NCBI GenBank assembly: GCA_025463305.1
Contig: JAOBWK010000084.1
Span: 1 to 13,799 of the forward strand
DNA from: Ilumatobacteraceae bacterium
GTDB taxonomy: Bacteria; Actinomycetota; Acidimicrobiia; Acidimicrobiales; Ilumatobacteraceae
Length of the DNA stretch: 13,799 bases
Direction of reading: 5' to 3'
Shown: in pieces, positions 12,182-13,799 of the stretch
How positions within the stretch are numbered: position 1 is the stretch's first letter
Layout: every line of letters starts with the position of its first letter
The notes under the pieces: model-generated
Databases searched by the model: none
What the model saw: the letters and a program-made list of their open reading frames with translations, nothing else
Told to the model about the DNA's origin: nothing
Program-made: the position numbers and the translations under genes

Positions 12182-12214
12182 CTTCCTCACACGGACGGCG
12201 AGTCCGACGCCTAC
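12182..12214 (+). promoter_or_regulatory. P4: ECF-type promoter before the decayed paralog
   Basis: CTTCCTCAC (12182-12190), exactly 17 bp, then CGCCTAC (12208-12214), 5 bp before ATG 12220. Position and spacing are the same as in P3, and the -10 block differs from it by one base (GCC for GTC). The remaining match supports common origin with the P3 region. Confidence 0.5.
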
Positions 12215-12219
12215 ACGTC

Positions 12220-12480
12220 ATGACACAAGCTGACCACCCGAGCAAAGCCGTTCGCGGTTCGCACTCCGAAGGCATCTGGACCTCGTCTCCCTCAAGCCTC
12301 GAGGATCTCTGGAAACTCCACTCGATTCCCTCGCTCCCGGGCTACACCCCAGCCGCCATCACCGCCGTGGCCGTAGCGACGACACCCGACGGACGCGTCG
12401 CCCGCTACCCGTTCTACGAACAACTCTCAGCAACCACCCTCTCCGAACCCTCGAGGTTCACATCGCCATCCAGACGCTGC
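12220..12480 (+). pseudogene. Decayed paralog of the 84-aa sigma-operon protein
   Basis: The frame from ATG 12220 begins MTQADHPSKAV and contains LEDLWKLHSIPSLPGYTPAA, then ITAVAVATTPDGRVARYPFYEQL. This resembles the 84-aa protein at 9852 (MTQ start, LWNL, GY, AxxAVG, VA). Near 12424-12430 the match seems to move to another frame (NHPLRTLEVHIAIQTLRNRL, comparable to ADAVDVLRQWRQR). One lost base (or two gained) would explain this. After about 12480 no similarity is left. The same promoter type lies upstream (P4). The alignment is by eye and the identity is low, so homology is likely but not certain. The frame itself stays open to 12666, so an intact but different protein cannot be ruled out. 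Confidence 0.45.
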
Positions 12481-12816
12481 GCAACCGGCTCCGCACACAG
12501 CAGAGCGCCACCGCCCCCAGTAACGAAGCAGCACGGAATCGCAACACTGACACTGACTGCTACATCGGCTGGTGCATTGCCTCTGCATCGTCGAGACGAC
12601 GGAATTCACCTCCAAGCAGTCAGCCTTCAAGTTCGTGCGCGATGCATCGGCGGCTGCTGGTGCTGACCGCTTGGACCTCAACGCCCGCGGAACCGAGTCG
12701 TGGGCAGCGAACACGCTCACGCCGGTTGAGCAAGAACCTCGGGCCGACTCTGAAGAGCGCGCCTATCCGGCGCTCCGCTCGCCTGAAACCCGTCCCAGAA
12801 GTGCCGGTAGGAGACA
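12481..12816. other. Stretch without a recognisable gene
   Basis: A plus-strand frame at 12572-12835 has a somewhat protein-like part (TEFTSKQSAFKFVRDASAAA, then GADRLDLNARGTESW), but no start signal and no known family. It runs into repeat D. It may be the remains of a cassette gene whose 5' part is lost. No RNA gene or terminator is visible. Confidence 0.35.
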
Positions 12817-12930
12817 CAGAACGCGCGGCGCATAAAGGCGCCACGATCACGTCGGCCGGCAGCGCCATATCGGCGCATCGGCTCGCCGATACCCGGCGGT
12901 AGGTGGCAGTGCAGATGAGATGATCTGCTC
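12817..12930 (+). repeat. Repeat D, two-module copy
   Basis: Module 1 runs from CAGAACGCGCG (12817-12827) to GCGCAT (12873-12878), again 62 bp, with the 3' arm changed by one base from GCGCGT. Module 2 (12888-12930) has ATACCCGGCGGTAGGTGGCA and a perfect hairpin GCAGAT (12911-12916) / ATCTGC (12923-12928). It is nearly 8 kb from copy C, on the far side of the repair locus, in the same orientation. Confidence 0.62.
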
Positions 12931-12953
12931 GGCGTCGGCGTCGGCGTCGGCGT
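12930..12953 (+). repeat. CGGCGT tandem repeat, four copies
   Basis: Four exact CGGCGT units follow directly after the hairpin of repeat D, then TTGCGT as a fifth, imperfect unit. It is non-coding as far as I can see. It may be a slippage-prone microsatellite. Confidence 0.7.
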
Positions 12954-13059
12954 TTGCGTGATGCGCCCCTACCGGGCACTCGGCGTTAGCTCACCCGCTC
13001 GGCGCGGCCAGTCTGGTCAGGTAGGGCCGAACGCCGACGGAGCGTGCCATAGTGGCCAC

Positions 13060-13599
13060 ATGATCGAGCTGGTGCTGACCATCATCGGGCGCGACCGGGC
13101 GGGCGTAGTCGCCGAGCTCGCCGACGTCGTGCGGTTCCACGAGGCCAACTGGAAGCACAGCGAATTGGCTGAGATCTCCGGCACCTTCGCCGGTGTCGTG
13201 GTGGTCGACGTCGACGACGACCGCGCCGACGAGTTGCTGGCGAACCTGCTCATCCTTCGCAAGCAAGGCCTGCACATCACGGCAGAGCAGATCGAAGGAC
13301 CTTTCGACGCTCCTCCTGCTCAGACGGTTCGGCTGCGCTTCACCGGTGACGACCGACCGGGAGTGGTCCATCAGATCTCGGCAAAGATCAGCGAGTTCGG
13401 CATCAGCATCTCGCGGCTCGGCACCGTCATCGACACGTCGGGCGACGTCAGCCAGTTCGAGATCACGGCACAGCTCGGGGTGCCGCTCGACGTCGACATC
13501 GACGCCGTCCTCGACGCCGTGGGGGCCGTGACCAGTGACCTCGGCATCGAGTTGCACGTCGAGGACCTCACCGGCGACACCTCTGACGTCGACGACTGA
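13060..13599 (+). CDS. GcvR-like protein with two ACT domains
   Basis: This 179-residue protein has two ACT domains. The first (res 1-75) begins MIELVLTIIGRDRAGVVAEL and the second (about res 88-165) has VRLRFTGDDRPGVVHQISAK, then FGISISRLGTVI. The DRxG(V)V motif of amino-acid-binding ACT domains occurs in both. The layout matches GcvR, which in E. coli acts with GcvA on the glycine cleavage operon in response to glycine. In Actinobacteria the partner is usually unknown, so I call it GcvR-like only. The C-terminus is acidic. The ATG at 13060 (ATGATCGAG) lies 6 bp after a -10-like CATAGT (13048-13053) with no Shine-Dalgarno, so it is probably leaderless. No glycine-cleavage genes are in the window. 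Confidence 0.8.
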   Translation: MIELVLTIIGRDRAGVVAELADVVRFHEANWKHSELAEISGTFAGVVVVDVDDDRADELLANLLILRKQGLHITAEQIEGPFDAPPAQTVRLRFTGDDRPGVVHQISAKISEFGISISRLGTVIDTSGDVSQFEITAQLGVPLDVDIDAVLDAVGAVTSDLGIELHVEDLTGDTSDVDD

Positions 13600-13799
13600 C
13601 CCGCCCGGGACGATGGCGAGGCGTTGCACGCACCCGTGAGCGTCGAAAGCCTCACAATCGGGATCGGTAGCGCAGATCTGCCAGTGAGAATGGTGATGTC
13701 GGTGTTGATCCTTGAATTGGGATCGGTGTTGGCGACGTAGAGGTTGTGATCCGGGGTCGACACGCCCCGTTCCGGAGGGCGACTCGAGCTGCTGCTGGA
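13600..13799. other. Right-edge segment, unresolved
   Basis: A minus-strand frame open from the right edge reads DHNLYVANTDPNSRINTDIT on to PIPIVRL and continues antisense into the gcvR-like gene. LYVANT recalls beta-propeller (YVTN-like) repeats, but this is too short to call. No terminator or RNA gene is visible. Confidence 0.25.

Noticed and set aside
1..13799. CRISPR array, rRNA or prophage genes
   Set aside because: No regularly spaced direct repeats with spacers, no rRNA signatures, and no capsid, terminase or integrase motifs were seen on either strand.

Overview
This is high-GC bacterial DNA of actinobacterial character. Several genes seem to lack a Shine-Dalgarno site and instead have a -10-like hexamer 5-10 bases before the start codon (leaderless style), and GTG and TTG starts occur. 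The protein families (Ada metal-binding-domain protein, sigma factor/methyltransferase pair, COG3826-type oxygenase, TetR plus Hod-like hydrolase) are typical of environmental Actinobacteria. I cannot name a genus; an acidimicrobial lineage is only a guess.

Left half (1-6344) is an accessory region. Plus-strand genes alternate with copies of a ~60-bp repeat: vapBC then repeat A; an unknown 191-aa protein then repeat B; a ~311-aa protein then repeat C; a DUF3592-like membrane protein then repeat E. Copies A, B, C and D share a 5' CAKAACGCGCG arm and a 3' GCGCGT-like arm spanning 60-62 bp, and each of A, B, C and E lies 55-82 bp after a stop codon. C, D and E continue into a second ~45-bp module with a hairpin. 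The gene-repeat-gene layout resembles an integron cassette array (attC-like sites, no integrase in the window), but the 3' core is not canonical. Between A and the next unit lie a frameshifted scrap of a branched-chain amino-acid-type binding protein and a minus-strand TetR plus Hod/AqdC-like alpha/beta-hydrolase operon. That hydrolase appears to have lost its catalytic His.

Right half (6345-12480) is a DNA-alkylation-repair locus. A minus-strand operon runs ogt - Ada Zn-domain (frameshifted) - 176-aa protein - alkB - tag (frameshifted). A plus-strand operon runs 84-aa protein - ECF-like sigma factor - 38-aa peptide - second methylguanine methyltransferase - 2OG-Fe(II) oxygenase, with ATGA overlaps through the last four. 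A SnoaL-like gene sits between them. The main finding is a bipartite motif, consensus (T/C)CTCAC-N17-(C/T)G(T/C)CT(A/T)C with exactly 17 bp between parts. It lies upstream of ogt, snoaL, the 84-aa/sigma operon and a decayed paralog of the 84-aa gene at 12220. I infer that this is the promoter of the sigma factor encoded here, making the locus a self-contained, autoregulated alkylation-response regulon.

The window ends with repeat D, a short CGGCGT tandem repeat, a two-ACT-domain GcvR-like gene, and 200 bp with no gene I can support.
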